Origin: Rhodamnia argentea
Taxonomy: Eukaryota > Streptophyta > Magnoliopsida > Myrtales > Myrtaceae
DNA: 64,000 nt
NCBI RefSeq assembly: GCF_020921035.1
Contig: NC_063151.1
Location: 33,114,934-33,178,933 of the forward strand
Reading direction: 5' to 3'
Positions within the stretch are counted from its first letter, which is position 1. Each line of letters opens with the position of its first letter. Under the pieces are notes generated by a model. The model ran no database searches, was not told the origin of the DNA, and worked only from the letters and a program-made list of their open reading frames with translations. Shown piece after piece: positions 1-13,000 of the stretch. The translations under genes were made by a program, and so were the position numbers.

Positions 1-3000
1 CATCATGTTGACTCACCCCAGCATCAGCAGATTTCACCTCCAGATTCACTCGGATCCGTCGCGGCGGAAGCTCTCTGTCGTGGACTTGTCTTCAGGTATT
101 ATCGATTGCTTTCTCTTTCATTTTGGCTCCAGAAGTAGGTGCTGTATGTAGGGTTTTGTTTGGCGGAGGATAGTGGCGAATTCCGGCTGTCAGGGCTAAC
201 CGTTCGTTAAGCGCACGAGCGCAAATGTGAATGCGGATATGAAATTGTTCATTCTTACGGTCTTGTTGGATTTAGTGCATGGGACTTGGGTTTCCGGGAA
301 GAAGATTGAGCCTCGAATTGTTGTGGAGCTGAGCGAGCGCGATACATTGCGTGTTGGAGGGTCGAGCAGAGAGTATAGACTGCACTGGGTACCTCTGAGC
401 CGTGCATATGATTTTGAGAACCCTTTTGTTTTGGCATCGGATGCATCGGGTGCTGATGAAGAGAAAGTAGATGAAGATTCAATGATTGACAAAGGAAAAG
501 AAGAAGAGGGACGTGAGGTGTGAATTTCTGTTTTGTTCTCTCGACATTCAGAAAAATGCACGCCAGTTGTTTGTGATTATTTCTATGTGTAGTCCACCCT
601 TTCTTATTCTCTTCCTCTCTTGATTTCTGATAGGATGATGATTCTTTGGAGATTGGATGCGAAGATGATGACAACTTGAAAAGTTCATTTGTCCTGGAAG
701 ATGAGGAGCACTTATATCAGGTGATAATCTGTGCTTGAAATGATAGTTGCTTTGGATAAGGGCATAAAATATTTGAGTATCCATTTTTTTCTTTCCCTCG
801 AAGTCGACTATTCTTCTCTTTTATGTTTTGGGTCAAATGACTTTCTTCTTACTTGTTCTGTTTATGAACAGGACTCCTTCGATGATGAGAATAAGGGGAT
901 TTACTCACCCGAATCATTATCGAAAGGCATTGAAGCTCTAGCTCTTGATGATTGTGAAGAATTGCCTGTGATTTTTCAGAGTCCATCGCAACTACCAATT
1001 CCTGAGATTGGATGCGAATATGATGACAACTTGAAAAGTTCATTTGTCCTGGAAGATGAGGAGCACTTATATCAGGTAATCATCTATGCTTGAAATCATA
1101 GTTGCTTTAGAGAAGGGCATAAAATACATGAGAATCCATTGAAGAAGTTGTCTGTTTTTCTTTCCCTCGAAGTCGACTATTCTTTTTTTTTTTTTTTTTC
1201 TTGGATCGAATTTATTCTTCTTACTTGTTCTGTTTATGATTTATGAACAGGATTCCGACAATGATGAGAATAAGGGGATACACTCGGCCGAATCATTATC
1301 GAAAGGCGTTGAAGCTCTAGCTCTTGATGATTGTGAAGAATTGCTTGTGAATAATAGGAGTCCATCACAACTACCAATTCCTGAGATTGGATGCGAAGAT
1401 GATGACAACTTGAAAAGTTCATTCGTCCTGGAAGATGAGGAGCACTTATATCAGGTGATCATCTATGCTTGAAATCATAGTTGCTTTAGAGAAGGGCATA
1501 ATATATTTGAAAATCCATCGAAGAAGTCGCCTGTTTTTCTTTCCCTCTGAGTCAACTATTCTTTGGTTTTTTGTTTTGTTTTGTTTTTTGGGTGGGGTGG
1601 GGTGGGGTGGGGCGGGGGTGTGGGGGTCAAATGACTATTCTTCTTACTTGTTCTGTTTATGAACAGTACTCCTTCGATGATGAGAAGAAGGGGATACACT
1701 TGGCCGAATCATTATCGAAAGGTGTTGAAGCTCTAGCTCTTGATGGTTGTGAAGAATTGCCTGTGAATAATCAGAGTCCGTCACAATTACCAATTCCTGA
1801 GAATCGAAATGCTTCAACTTATGGTGAAAAAGAAACTGATACAGGAATAGGCTCAAAAGCGGTGGACGATTTTTTCATAGATGCTGAGTTACTCCAAACT
1901 GAACCTATGCATACTTCTTCGCCTTTTAGAATTTTATTTGACGTAGACAACAAGAAGTTCAATGAAGAAAAATGGAGTACGGAAGTTGGCATTGCCACTG
2001 AATTAGTGTCATCAGACAAAGGAAGCATAAGATCAGCCCACGATGATCTGGAGAACTGTTTAGTAGCTGAAGCTTTTGAAGAAAGCAAGTGCTCCCTATC
2101 AATTGACAGGGAAGTAGGAGACTGCTTAAGCCATCCTTCTGCTCCTTATCCCCATTCATCCTGTCCAGAGATTTTTTCGGAGATGGAAAATCAACAGTTA
2201 GGGCAAGAGGATCATGCAGAGCAACCTTTTAATACATCGGGATCACTTTCTGCTGAAGGAAAGACTAGACGCCTCAGGAAAGAGCGGAAACTCTCTACAA
2301 CCATGATAGATGATTTACGACGTAGAAAAGGCTGCAGTTCTGCAGGTGAAATTCCTGAAGAAAGCCAAAAGCAAATTATACATATAGATAACCAAGAAGA
2401 TGGGGATATTTTGAGCCATCACTTTGCGAAGTCTTTAGTGGATGCAATAACGTCATCTGAGTTTGGAAGGGAAATTCTATTAAAGACCACCGATCAGCAT
2501 CTTAATAACGAGAACCAGATGCCACAATACGGATCTGTTAGTGGGAGGCTGTCTGAAAGTAGTAAAGAAAGCAGCCCTTTAAGACAGTCTTGCACAAAAT
2601 CGAAAAGCTCGAGCATCTGGTCAAGAAGAGGGAAGCCTAGTACTGTTCTGCAGCTTCAGACAAACAGAAGAAAAGGAATGACCAAAAGTGCTGCTACTGC
2701 TTCTAGAAACAAGGAACACAACCAGAATAATCACAAAAGCCAATTGAGTGGAGTTCCATTTTTAGGTTTAGATGGGGAGGAGGAAGAGATATTTACTCCA
2801 GACAAGGAGAACTTAACGCCAAATACCCGGCTACTTAAATCCTTGAAGAAGATGAGCAAGATGGAAGTAGCAGAGGCTAGACCCTTGGAACCATTTAAAA
2901 GGTCGTCTTCAAAGCTTTATTTTATCGCCAATATCTGCAATGAGGAGGATGTTTTCTGCTCGGATAAAGATAATCAGACCCCTGAGGTTCTCAGAGAGCA

Positions 3001-4321
3001 GAAAGTGGCTGGACGTGCCTCTGAAAGTTCTTCCAGACTAAAAAGAGAGTTGGGCTTGAAGCGGGGAGCAGAAAGGTCAGCATTTAAATCCTTGAATGTC
3101 AGGCCCAGAGGTCAATCAACAGCATCTGGAGGTGCAACGAAAAGTGGTTATTCTGTTGATGGAGTTCGAGCAACGGTAAATCAAGTCTCTGGTTTGACTG
3201 CTGTGAGTTGACACAAAAGTTTCTTTAACTTTCAACTCTGTATTTTCTTTCATCTTATTGACCAAAGTTTTCCGTGAATACACACAAATAATAAAAGGGT
3301 AATTTGCAGAATAAATCTTATGGCGAGCCAAACAAGAGTTGGATCGTGGTTGTTGATACTACCTCTATTCTCAACAAGGAGTCGAGGAAGTCATTGCAGC
3401 TTCTGCAGGGTCTGAAAGGGACTCAGTTAGTCATTCCACGAATTGGTAAAGATTGTGTCCATGCTTAGTTTATTTTCCTGAAACTATGTGACCAGAAGTT
3501 CATATCTTCACTAACAAACACTCACGATTTCCCCTTTATCAGTCATAAGAGAGCTGGACTGTCTGAAGCGACACACAAGCGTGTTCAGAAGAACGACTGA
3601 AGTCTCTTCAGCTTTAGAGTGGATAGAAGATACTATGATTAATTTGAAATGGTGGATTCACGTGCAGAGGTCCATAGAGGAAGGAATGTCAATTGCGCTG
3701 ACGCCTCCTGCTACTCCTCATTGTATATTTGGCGATGCAAGAGAGACTTTTTCCGCTGCTACACCCGGGGGTAGTGTAATGGGTATCGTTTCGCCAACCA
3801 CAGAAGACCACATCCTTGAATCTGCACTCTTCTATAGGAAAACCAACCCCAATGGACAGCTCGTCCTCCTTAGCAACGATATCTCGCTTAAAATTAAAGC
3901 CATGGCAGAGGTATTGCTCTTGCATATGCCCGCATCCCTACCCCTCAAACACATAAGCACGTGTGCACACATTCAAACTCACTCGCTCACTTATACTCCA
4001 AAAACATGCACGCATGCAGCTATCGGAACATTAGTAAATAGTCCGACTTTAACCAAACTTTGCGGCTTGTTTCAGGGTTTACTATGTGAGACTGCTCAAG
4101 AATTCCGTGAGAGTTTGGTGAATCCCTTCTCTGATAGGTTCATGTGGGCAGATAGCTCTCCGAGAGGACAGACTTGGTCGTGCTTGGACGACATTGTTCT
4201 GAGAGAGAAGTACTATTCACGCCCGTCAAAGAAATCCGCACGAGGAGAAGGTCTGAGTGGACTGAAGCTCATTCTTCTGCACAATTCTCAGTACGGGCAG
4301 CAAATCCGCTCGGTTGGCTGA
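1..4321 (+). CDS. PS1: FHA and PIN domain protein PS1-like, 5' end outside window
   Basis: PARALLEL SPINDLE 1 of Arabidopsis controls spindle orientation in male meiosis II, and its loss gives 2n pollen; that role is transferred by family. Nine exons fit in phase: 1-95, 276-517, 634-720, 872-1075, 1251-1454, 1667-3202, 3310-3445, 3543-3910 and 4076-4321 (stop TGA). Exons 1-2 encode the second half of an FHA domain (HPSISRFHLQIHS, then HGTWVSGKKIEPR, ending RLHWVPLSRAYDFENPF). Exon 6 encodes a long, low-complexity, acidic and basic middle with repeated 'TPDKEN/SDKDNQTPE' patches. Exons 7-9 encode a PIN-like nuclease fold with acidic positions in VVVDTTSIL and VIRELDCLKR. Exons 3-6 are internally duplicated (separate entry). 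The start codon and the first part of FHA lie left of the window. The reading frame is open throughout. Confidence 0.9.
634..1800 (+). repeat. Tandem exon-intron duplication inside the PS1-like gene
   Basis: Exons 4 (872-1075) and 5 (1251-1454) are both exactly 204 nt (68 codons) and nearly identical. The start of exon 6 (1667-1800) repeats their first two thirds, and exon 3 (634-720) repeats their last third. All copies encode S/D-F/N-DDEN-KGI, ESLSKG-EALALD, SPSQLPIPE and, where present, DDNLKSSFVLEDEEHLYQ. The introns are duplicated too: each has the TTTCCCTCGAAGTCGACTATT-like segment before the acceptor. Repeat spacing is 379 and 416 bp, the difference coming from the poly-T and G-rich tracts. 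Because the unit is a multiple of three and phase 0 at both ends, copies can be gained, lost or skipped without a frameshift. Confidence 0.9.
1590..1626 (+). other. G-rich tract, possible G-quadruplex in a PS1 intron
   Basis: A run of GGGG blocks separated by single T or C bases lies on the coding strand, about 40 nt before the acceptor of exon 6 (AG at 1665-1666). More than four G-tracts with one-base loops meet the usual quadruplex pattern. It occurs only in this repeat of the intron; the sister introns have poly-T at the same place. Confidence 0.7.
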
Positions 4322-5383
4322 GCGCATCACTATTGTTTCTCGAAATCTCAACACCTTGCTTTGCCGTGGATGCACTGAAAGTTGAATCTAGATTTTCTTT
4401 TCAAAACTTTCAAGCTAAAAAAGAATTCATCATGATCTTTTTGGCGCATTGTCATCATAGACCATTTATCTACTATGTCTCTGATGATGGTGATATGATG
4501 TCGGGAACTGTTAGGCACTCGTTGATATGAGATGAATACTAGTCTTAAGATGACTTTTCTGCTGTGAAAAAACTGTGAAGCCATTTGCCGCAGCACAAAT
4601 GCCTTGGCTGGCCATATAGCGTCCCGATCGACCTCAAGTACTCTCTATTTGGCAACTAGAAGGAGAAAATGAGCAAACTTTGGAGCTAGTCGTAATTTAG
4701 TGCTTCTAGCAATTATTATTTCAAACTGTGAAGCCATTGATGAGAACCTTGATGGGTGGCGACTAGCTCAATGCTAATATCCACAATACAATTATTTCAC
4801 ATAACCGTGCAAACGAAAATGCCCATACACCCTGTGGATTATGCTATTTTCGGGAAAAAAAGGCCAGCATTCTGCAAATCTATCACCCGAAAATGGTCTA
4901 GTCCAAAAATGTCAATGCAGCAGGAAGTAGATAGAGAGTCCGTATGCCAAAAATTATTTGATCAAATCATTCTCGTCTTGGCTAGATCGAATATGTGGTG
5001 CAACCTGTCACACCACGCTACTATAGATTTAGACAAACGTCTAGATATGATCCAGCTTATGGTTACACTACTAGTCGAAATTACTATTGAGGTTGGATTT
5101 TACAAAACATTAACCAAACTACTAGGACGAGATTAGAGATTTCCAATGAAATTATCATAGCTTCTACGATAGTATTGAGGTGCAATTGGATTCACAAGAA
5201 ATGAAGCACATCTCTGACCCTTACAACATCTGAAATAAATCCAACAAATCATAGAGTACAGATGAAAGCTACCAGTAAACGAGAATTTATTAAAGCTCAG
5301 TCAATAAAATCAGGCCACCTCATTCTACAATTGCGAAAGAGAGCTGAAACTCACAAACCCTGGTGCATGCTCTGCCAACGCCA
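4322..5383. other. Intergenic region between PS1-like and STOP1-like genes
   Basis: Holds the 3' untranslated regions of two convergent genes. No coding match, transposon end or RNA gene was recognised. An open frame at 4756-5136 has no recognisable domain and is taken as chance. Confidence 0.6.
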
Positions 5384-6976
5384 TTACTCTAGATTATTAG
5401 AACTCGACTGACCTCCATTTTTCTGAGAGTAATTACAAGATGCTTGAAGGAGAAATGAGAGTGCACCTTCCGAATCATCAAAAGCAGATCGTGCGAACTC
5501 ATTAAACCCGCCAAAGTTACTGGCATCGAAGTTCAAAGGGGAAAAGAAACTCGATGGATCATCAACGTTCCCTTTGACATCCTCCATGATGTTCTGAACT
5601 CCACCCGAACTGGGAGTGCCGGAGCCGAAACTGAAACTCACATCACCAACTTTGCTTGTGTCTTCATTATGCTCTTCTAGCAAAGATGGCCCAGTTGCTC
5701 CCTTATTCTCGTCAAGGGGAATCGCTGGGGTGTGGCCTTGGAAGAGAGTGATGTGTCCAAAAAGTTTGTCTTTCCTAGAGAATGTAGTGCCACAGGAACA
5801 AAGCCATTTGTCCTTGCCACAGTGCTTCTCATGCGTTTTAAGATCTGCGATGACCGAAAACTTCTTGGTATTGCAACGGCTGCACGTATAGCTTTTGTCG
5901 CAGTGGGTTCTCTTGTAATGATTTTTGACACACAATATCGTCTTCAGAGGTTGAAACCTTCTATGATCCTTGTTCCGCTTACAACCTGCATATGGACAGG
6001 AATACCTCTTAATAAGCATCATTTCGGAACCAGCTTCTTTTTGGGGTTTTGCAAGTGCTGCCGCCGTTTTGTATTCATCCCCATGACCTCTCATGTGCAT
6101 ACGTAAATTAGCATCCCTCTTAAATCCCTTCCCACATATGGTACAAAAGTGAGTATGTGGTGCAAGGATTTCTTCTTTCTCTAGTTGTAAGATCTCAAAG
6201 GAACCCGGAGGAAGATTTTCCCCCTCATCCCCATCTTCATCATCTTTTGATTCATGATCCTCCATATTATCGGTACCAGAGTGACCCATTGGATCCACCT
6301 GGTTAGACTGGTCAGGGACTTTGCTGCCGCCTTGACTTGGGAGCATAAGATTGCTGTTAAGACTAATTCCAGATCCTTGATTATTTAAAATCCCACCAAG
6401 CTGACCGAGCTGCCTGACGGGTGGCGTGGATGCTGAATTAAGGGAGTTCTTCACTGATGGTAGAAGACTACCAGCAGTAGAGATCAGTTGGATGATTATT
6501 GAAGTGAGATCGGCAGTTATGAGTTGCTGTTGCTGTGCCACAAGCTCATCCGGTCGTCCTAAAACTGGCCCTTTCCTTCCAACAATAACATGCACTAAAT
6601 CCTGAAGCTGATGAATCTTCTGTTCCAGGAAGGAGAGATTATTTAGCGTCGCTTTTGGGTCCCACTCTTGGGTCTTACCGAGTTGGAGCATATCATTCAT
6701 CTGGACACCTCGATATTGACTGGTAGAGTTTCCATGAAGGGATGGCTGGCATTCAGAAGGACGATTAAATTCAGAGAATGGAGGTTCGATCCTCATGCCA
6801 TAATTTGAGATCGAAGGATCTTGATCTTCCCACTTGTGCTGATTCTTTTGAGAGGCAAAATTCGGGAATGGTGTTTGCCGGTCTGGGGGAACATTTCTGG
6901 GTAAATCATTCGCCGAGGAAGGCTTTACCCAGGTTTCAGCACGTAACCTCTCTTCAAGATCCATCTTTAAGTCCAT
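5384..6976 (-). CDS. STOP1: STOP1-type C2H2 zinc-finger transcription factor
   Basis: SENSITIVE TO PROTON RHIZOTOXICITY 1 is a nuclear factor that turns on aluminium- and acid-tolerance genes (for example malate and citrate exporters) in roots. The single coding exon gives 530 residues, in the normal range for the family. An N-terminal helical segment around residues 110-180 (FLEQKIHQLQDLVHVIVGRK) precedes an acidic stretch (about 235-255, DHESKDDEDGDEGE). Four zinc-finger units follow: about 277-299 (HFCTICGKGFKRDANLRMHM), 325-359 (long CPYAGC...H...H form), 363-387, and 391-415 (CSCGTTFSRKDKLFGH). The C-terminus carries the acidic and aromatic segment usual in this family. The chosen start MDLKMDLEERLRAE is the first Met, just after the leader intron. 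No frame breaks. Other STOP1-like paralogues in the genome could be closer to the Arabidopsis gene itself. Confidence 0.93.
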   Translation of the reverse strand: MDLKMDLEERLRAETWVKPSSANDLPRNVPPDRQTPFPNFASQKNQHKWEDQDPSISNYGMRIEPPFSEFNRPSECQPSLHGNSTSQYRGVQMNDMLQLGKTQEWDPKATLNNLSFLEQKIHQLQDLVHVIVGRKGPVLGRPDELVAQQQQLITADLTSIIIQLISTAGSLLPSVKNSLNSASTPPVRQLGQLGGILNNQGSGISLNSNLMLPSQGGSKVPDQSNQVDPMGHSGTDNMEDHESKDDEDGDEGENLPPGSFEILQLEKEEILAPHTHFCTICGKGFKRDANLRMHMRGHGDEYKTAAALAKPQKEAGSEMMLIKRYSCPYAGCKRNKDHRRFQPLKTILCVKNHYKRTHCDKSYTCSRCNTKKFSVIADLKTHEKHCGKDKWLCSCGTTFSRKDKLFGHITLFQGHTPAIPLDENKGATGPSLLEEHNEDTSKVGDVSFSFGSGTPSSGGVQNIMEDVKGNVDDPSSFFSPLNFDASNFGGFNEFARSAFDDSEGALSFLLQASCNYSQKNGGQSSSNNLE

Positions 6977-7870
6977 CAGGAATTGAAGATCACCGCCAAA
7001 TAAAAGCTAATGACCAGAGAATTTCTGTTAAAATTGCAGACACAATTATTGTCTTTGAAAAAAGTATCAATACAAACAAAAGAACTAAATCATGTTTTTG
7101 ACCTAGTAGCAATCTTGTTAAACAGGAGACCCAGGGTTCACACAAAGAATAACATCCTGTTAAAGGCAATGCCAGCAAGAATTTGACCGACAATTCATTT
7201 CACAAATTTGACCACACAGTCTCTCCAGGCACATTTTCACAAATCAACTAATCATAGCGGAAAACCAGCATCTCTCCATCAAACAAATCGTTTGTTGTCT
7301 CAAACTTACACAACCCTCTATAGCATATGAAGCACCCTCCACTTCAGTGTAGCTTGAACTCGAATCACCCCACATCATGCATCCCAGGTTTCTTTCTTGT
7401 TTGCACTCATAATCCCAAATAACAGACTTAATTAAACTCAAACTTATAAGAAAGATTAGCAATTCCTTTTAATGTCCATGAAGCACTTGGGACATCCAAT
7501 ATTTCATTTCGACACAAAACGATTCTAACAAAATCTGTAAGGTGCTGATGGTGATGACCAAATCCAGAGACAACCAACTCATAATCAAGATCGATTGATG
7601 AAACAGCTAAACACTTGACAGAGCTCAAACCCCACATAAATCCTATGTTTCACACAACCTCCAAAGGCATACAAAACAAAGTGTTCCAGCTCCCAGCAAA
7701 GAGGAAGGAACAATCTCCACAATTCCAAGCAGCTCATCACATCAGGAACCCAGAAAGAACCCTAATAAGAGATGCGAGTGATGAATGAGAAAAGGACTTA
7801 CAGAGATTGTAATATTTCCCAGGTCCCTCTCAGTGTCTACTCCGATTCGGGTCGCTGTAGTTCTAGAGAG
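6977..7870 (-). promoter_or_regulatory. STOP1-like 5' leader with intron
   Basis: On the minus strand a strong donor (CTCTGTAAGTCC, GT at about 7801-7800) lies about 0.8 kb upstream of the ATG. The likely acceptor is close to the start codon, so the leader seems to be split by an intron of about 0.8 kb. The leader exon is near 7802-7870, next to an AG-rich run (7866-7880). Inferred from splice signals only. Confidence 0.5.
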
Positions 7871-8407
7871 AGAGAGAGAAGGGTTGTCAAAGCCAAATTC
7901 AATAACTGCTCATAGTCGACGATAAAAAAGCAGAGCAAAGCACAGGCCTCTTGGGCAAAAGCAAGGATGCAATACACACGAACTAACAGATTGTGGGTCA
8001 GACCCCATCAATCCTGGCCGTCCGTGAAGATGTGTGCCCCACCAAAAAACATCGATCTTGATTAGCAGAAAACATGAACTCAACCCACCACCGCAAGAGG
8101 GTCAAATCTTTGGACGGACTGATTCTGGAGGCGAAGTTCAAGAAATGACGTGTGATTGGAGATGAAGTGGGTCCAACCACTTTGCTACACGACAATTCGT
8201 TCGTTCACATCCCCATCTATTCCTTTATCGGATGCATGAAATTTTGACCAGTTTCCCTTCATTTTTCCCCCCTTTTCTCTCAAGTCATGAGCGTGTTCAA
8301 TAGAAAACTGCTAATAATTGGGGGGGCCATTGGAGTGCTGGAGCTTAATTTAATGGAGGTGCGTGAAGTGGAGGACTACCAGGAAGCTACGCCTCTGCGA
8401 TTTTCAA

Positions 8408-8446
<39 letters not shown>

Positions 8447-10011
8447 AGAGTTGGCAGCTGCTTCCATGAAGGCGGGTCGTGTTGCCTGGAAGTGAAACCA
8501 GGAACATGGGTGCGAGATCCAATTTTGCAGCGTGGACGGTGATAAAGATATCAACTTGGGTCAACTGCTGACTTAACTCTGGCTGCAGTTGAAGCTTCAT
8601 AACGCGTTTCACGGCGATTTTCGTGTTTGCAAGCGATTCTAGCGCTCCGACGACCTATCGTAGCTTCTGGCGTAAGACTTTTTAGGACACCATGGAAAAT
8701 TTGTGCGTGACTTCAGATAGTGTTCGTAAGTATCTCCAAGTCCTGAAGCATTCGATGTAGAAATAACTTGTAATCAATCAGTGGCCGATGATCACCAATT
8801 GCACGACATTTTAAACGTCAAAAGCGCTATACTTCACGCCAGTTAAAATTTGAACCTCGTCGTGATGACAATATAATAGTACAATGGCTAGAACCCACGT
8901 GCAAATTAGAGTTTGTCCCGCTCCCAACTTCCCCAAGTTAACCTTGGCCAGGTCCTTCAACCAACGAAGTCAAAAGTAGTGCCGAAGTAGCAAGATACTC
9001 GGCAAAGTCTGACGTGCAGAGCTTGATGGTGTCTTGACTTCTTCACAACCCTTTGTCCTTTCGGTTTCAAGTTTCCAGTGTGTGCTGTGGTTATGTCAAG
9101 ATGTACAATTCCTGAAAAACTGATTGGAAGGTGTCTCTCTAACACATCAGATTCTATCTTCGTGTACAGGGAAACAAAGTAGATTTCATCAAATTGTCCT
9201 TAAAAAATCTCAAGAGCGCCCACAAGATTCTGCCCAAAAGTAGAGTTTTGGAATAGTATGCCTTTGGTGGTGGCCAAACACTTCGTCGCCAGATGAAATG
9301 AACTTTGAACTTCACAAGACAAGATCTTATGAATGGATGTAGAAACACTAAAAGCCCAGAAACCGAGCAACCGATACAAGAATTTGTGGGTGTCTGAGTT
9401 CCACAGCATGACAATGAGGCCATACTTCAGCCCTTGACACAAACAGGTTTATTTCTTACCCTCGAGGTCATATTACCGACTTCAATGGCCTTCACTGATT
9501 AAGAAAGATGGCATTTTCACAAGCCTGTTTTGATGGCCGCAGCCGCTCCAAAACAAAACAAGTATTTCAAAGAGGTGACACATGCAGTGATGGTATGTGA
9601 GAGACTACAACCTTTTACAATCACATATGTTGAACTGGAGACTTTCAGCCCAAAAGAAGAAAGGGAATTTTGTTAAGACTTCCATTCTTACGAACAAAAT
9701 CATTCAGGATGCAACCCAAACTTCTGACTTTGAAATCGTAAAACAAAGAGACTAAGTCACCAGAAGCTGCCACCCATCACATTCTGATGTGCCGAGATAA
9801 TTGGGTAATTTCTGCCCTTCCGATGATTCAAGCGTGGAGGATTTTAGGAGGCAAAACCACTGGATTTAATACCCATGATAAGCTCACAAATTTAGGGTGG
9901 CGGCACTTTCCGTGTCAAGAAATACTCTGTCCCAAAATTAGATGACATCAGATAAACTGAAGAGAAAGATCATACCAAGGAAAAGGCCGACTTTGGTCCC
10001 ATCAATCACAA
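7871..10011. other. Intergenic region upstream of STOP1-like and downstream of PYG7-like
   Basis: Expected to hold the STOP1-like promoter and the PYG7-like 3' UTR. It contains one CT microsatellite. Two overlapping minus-strand open frames (9154-9442) resemble no family I know. No transposon ends were recognised. Confidence 0.5.
8410..8446. repeat. CT dinucleotide microsatellite
   Basis: An uninterrupted CT run of about 16 units, ending in TTTCTCT. Likely length-polymorphic. Confidence 0.95.
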
Positions 10012-13000
10012 TCATCTCTCTTTTGATTTCACAGGAACTCCTTTGTACATGGTTACGCGTTCTTTTAACGCATCCCGCCGTGGTCTAGCTATCTTATTGT
10101 TAGGGTCAAAAAGCAGCACCTCTTCAAATGCCTTAAGAGCAGACTTCAAGTCTTTCTTCTTTTCATATGCATCACCAAGGTTATTCCAAGCTGTCACATA
10201 TCCCGGTTGAAGCTTCACCGCAGTTTCAAATTGCGTAATTCCTTTCTCAAGCTTGCCATCTCGAACATAACTAACACCAAGGGCATTGTATACCTGACAC
10301 GTGGACACCAAATTACATACCCAAAAGATGGACGAGAGGAGCCGCACTTTATATAGATGCCCAAAGAGTTATGATTAATGTCGAGAACCTCTGATTTATT
10401 TTCTCATTAGTTTGAAATTCAAGATTCTACTCGTCTATGTGATGGATATCAGCATAACTTGCACAGAGCTCAAATGATATCTAAATAATCAGGAAGAAAT
10501 GGAGTACACATACATCTAGTTATGGAATGTCTATTTCATGGTACAGTACAAAACTTCGGAGTGCTGCTATGAAGGAAGCAAGAAAAATCTATCATAGAAA
10601 AGGCCTTTCTTCCCTTTTATGCATCTTTAAAGTTAATCTTTCTCCATGAACCTACCTCTGCTACGCGAGCTTCTATTCCATTCTACCTTTCAAGGGCTTT
10701 CATATGATGGCAACTATTCAAAGGAACGTTATACATCATAGAAAATTTCCAAAATGTAAAGAAAAACCAGAAGCTCAAATAGATGACATTGTATCTATAG
10801 CCTCTTCTACATGCCATGTAACCAAGACCTTGGTAAGATTCCAATGTCTCAAAGAACCAACGGGAAAACACACACACACAAACACATAGAAGGATGGAAA
10901 AAGGAAAATAATTGTACTTGATAAAGGACCAAGATTCATACTTCCATTTAAGTATTACAACGACCTAGTACCTGTGCAAGATCTTGATCGTCTCCATCCC
11001 ATTTTTCAATTGCCTGAAGCAAATACTTAGTTGCAGCGGGGTAAACTTTCCTTCTTAGCATCACTGCACCCAGTTCAAAGAACTCAGTTGCACTAGCATC
11101 ACCACTTCTTACTTGTTCCTGTTGTATACAAAGAGAAGATAATAGGATAATCCTCCGCAAATAGCTAAAAAGAAATGAAAGAAGAAAACACAGGATGACA
11201 TCTGTAACTATATGCTCAAAGACAATTGAGTCCCAAGAGTAATATGGCATGCCACAAAAGTTCTAACAAATTGCTACTACGCAAAACCAATGAGAGTCAG
11301 ACTAGAATAAGAGGGGTGCAGCGGCCTGATAGTGTGCCTGCGTCTCATTTGTCTGGATGTGACAAGTGTGGACTGGGCATAACATTATACAAGACTAGAA
11401 TACTATGCTGCAGAAGTAACAAACCTTAACTTAAGTGTTCTCAAAAGAAATGCGCTGTATGCACAATATTTTAATTTTCTTATGAATATATGAGGGTTTC
11501 GCATTGTTGCATATTTATACTAATGCGAAATTAGCGTGTTTGATGTGAAATCAAGTGTCACCATACCCATCCTACCACAATTTCATGTCCTATGGACGCA
11601 GTTACCCAACCTCAATAAAGGAGTCATGCAACAGAGGCCTCTATTATGGGTATAAATGTCATGAAACCATCCAGGACTGAACTATGAAAAAAAAAAAAAA
11701 ACAATTCACCTGCAGCTCTTTAGCGGAAAGGTCAAGTTCTCTGCGGACTAGGACCTGACGGATGACAAAGAAAGAACCCACACCAAGCAAGGCCAAGAGC
11801 AAAAGCAAATAGGATAGTTGGATTCCCAATTCAAACAACTCTCCAATCTCATAAACAGCATTTATTTGAATAGTTTCACTTGCGTCTGCACCTTGTGCAC
11901 AAGCCAACCAAGAGGGAAGTCCAACTGATAGTGCATATACCCAGACTGATGGCTCCTTCACCTTTAAAATCTTTTCGATAATAAAAGGGTTTTCCAAGGA
12001 CTCTGAAACAACGATAAAAGTAAATAAAAAATGAGATCATCTCTATAGCTAACAGGAGAGAAACAATGAAACAAAACATAGTTGAAGAGAGAAACAAGGT
12101 ATGAGAAAGGTAATGACGGAATGAGACAGCTCATTAAAATTGATCTTCTCAAAGAGATTTACACAAGAACTTCCATTGTGTTAGCACTCAACTACCCTAA
12201 AGGAACTTATAAGAGACAAATACCAGGGAAAGCATGATAAATAGTGGTACAAAATATCACAAGCCCTTAAGTCATCCCTAAAGGATTAGGAGAATCCAGG
12301 GAAGATAAGGAAAAAAGCTTAAACAGTTACATCAGTGCGCAGACTAACCAGATGAAAACTTCAAAATGTGGAAAGACTTTTCTGAATTACAAGTAAATAT
12401 TGTTGTTTGTCTCGTGATGAATCCACAGTAGCGTTGCTGGTGACTAGGTCATGGATTCCGTTTTGTCATCCTAAGAGATTACTGCTCCAAAATCCAAAAA
12501 CAGGGTAGAAGTTCTTTGTGCAAAAAGAGGAAATAACAACAATTGTCAAAATTTATCGCCATCAAGTATAACACACAGCATTTGATCCACTAGGGCCATT
12601 TAAAAGATATTTCAAATTGAATAACCTTGTACGTAAAAGCTAATGAAAGTATTCTACTCTTTAAGTTCCTAAACTCTGAAATCATCCCAACTATTTCTGA
12701 ATCAGCAGAAGACCTTTCACATAAAGAATGCCCTGTATTCAAACAGAAAGTGAGACCTACAAGCCCCAACTTGTCCCAACCTCAGTGATAAGCAAGAGCC
12801 ACATATCCTAGGATGCATCATGACACTAAAAGTGGTATTTAGACTGATATTCAGGCAGACAGAGTTCTGAAAATATAGCAGAGGACAGTTCTAACGTCAC
12901 AAGTTCTTGATTCTTGGCATGAAATTTGGAAGATAGGCAGAAGCATTACTCTTCAGCCGCGGCAATGACCGTGATTCTGCCGTCAATTCCCTTTGGCATA

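Noticed and set aside
3581..4530. PIN-domain gene independent of PS1, and a reading-through of 3911-4075
   Set aside because: The PIN part continues in phase from exons 7 and 8; 3911-4075 is an intron with GT/AG borders although it happens to be open.
9154..9442. Small membrane protein on the minus strand
   Set aside because: Two overlapping frames over the same bases, no family match, no splice or promoter evidence.
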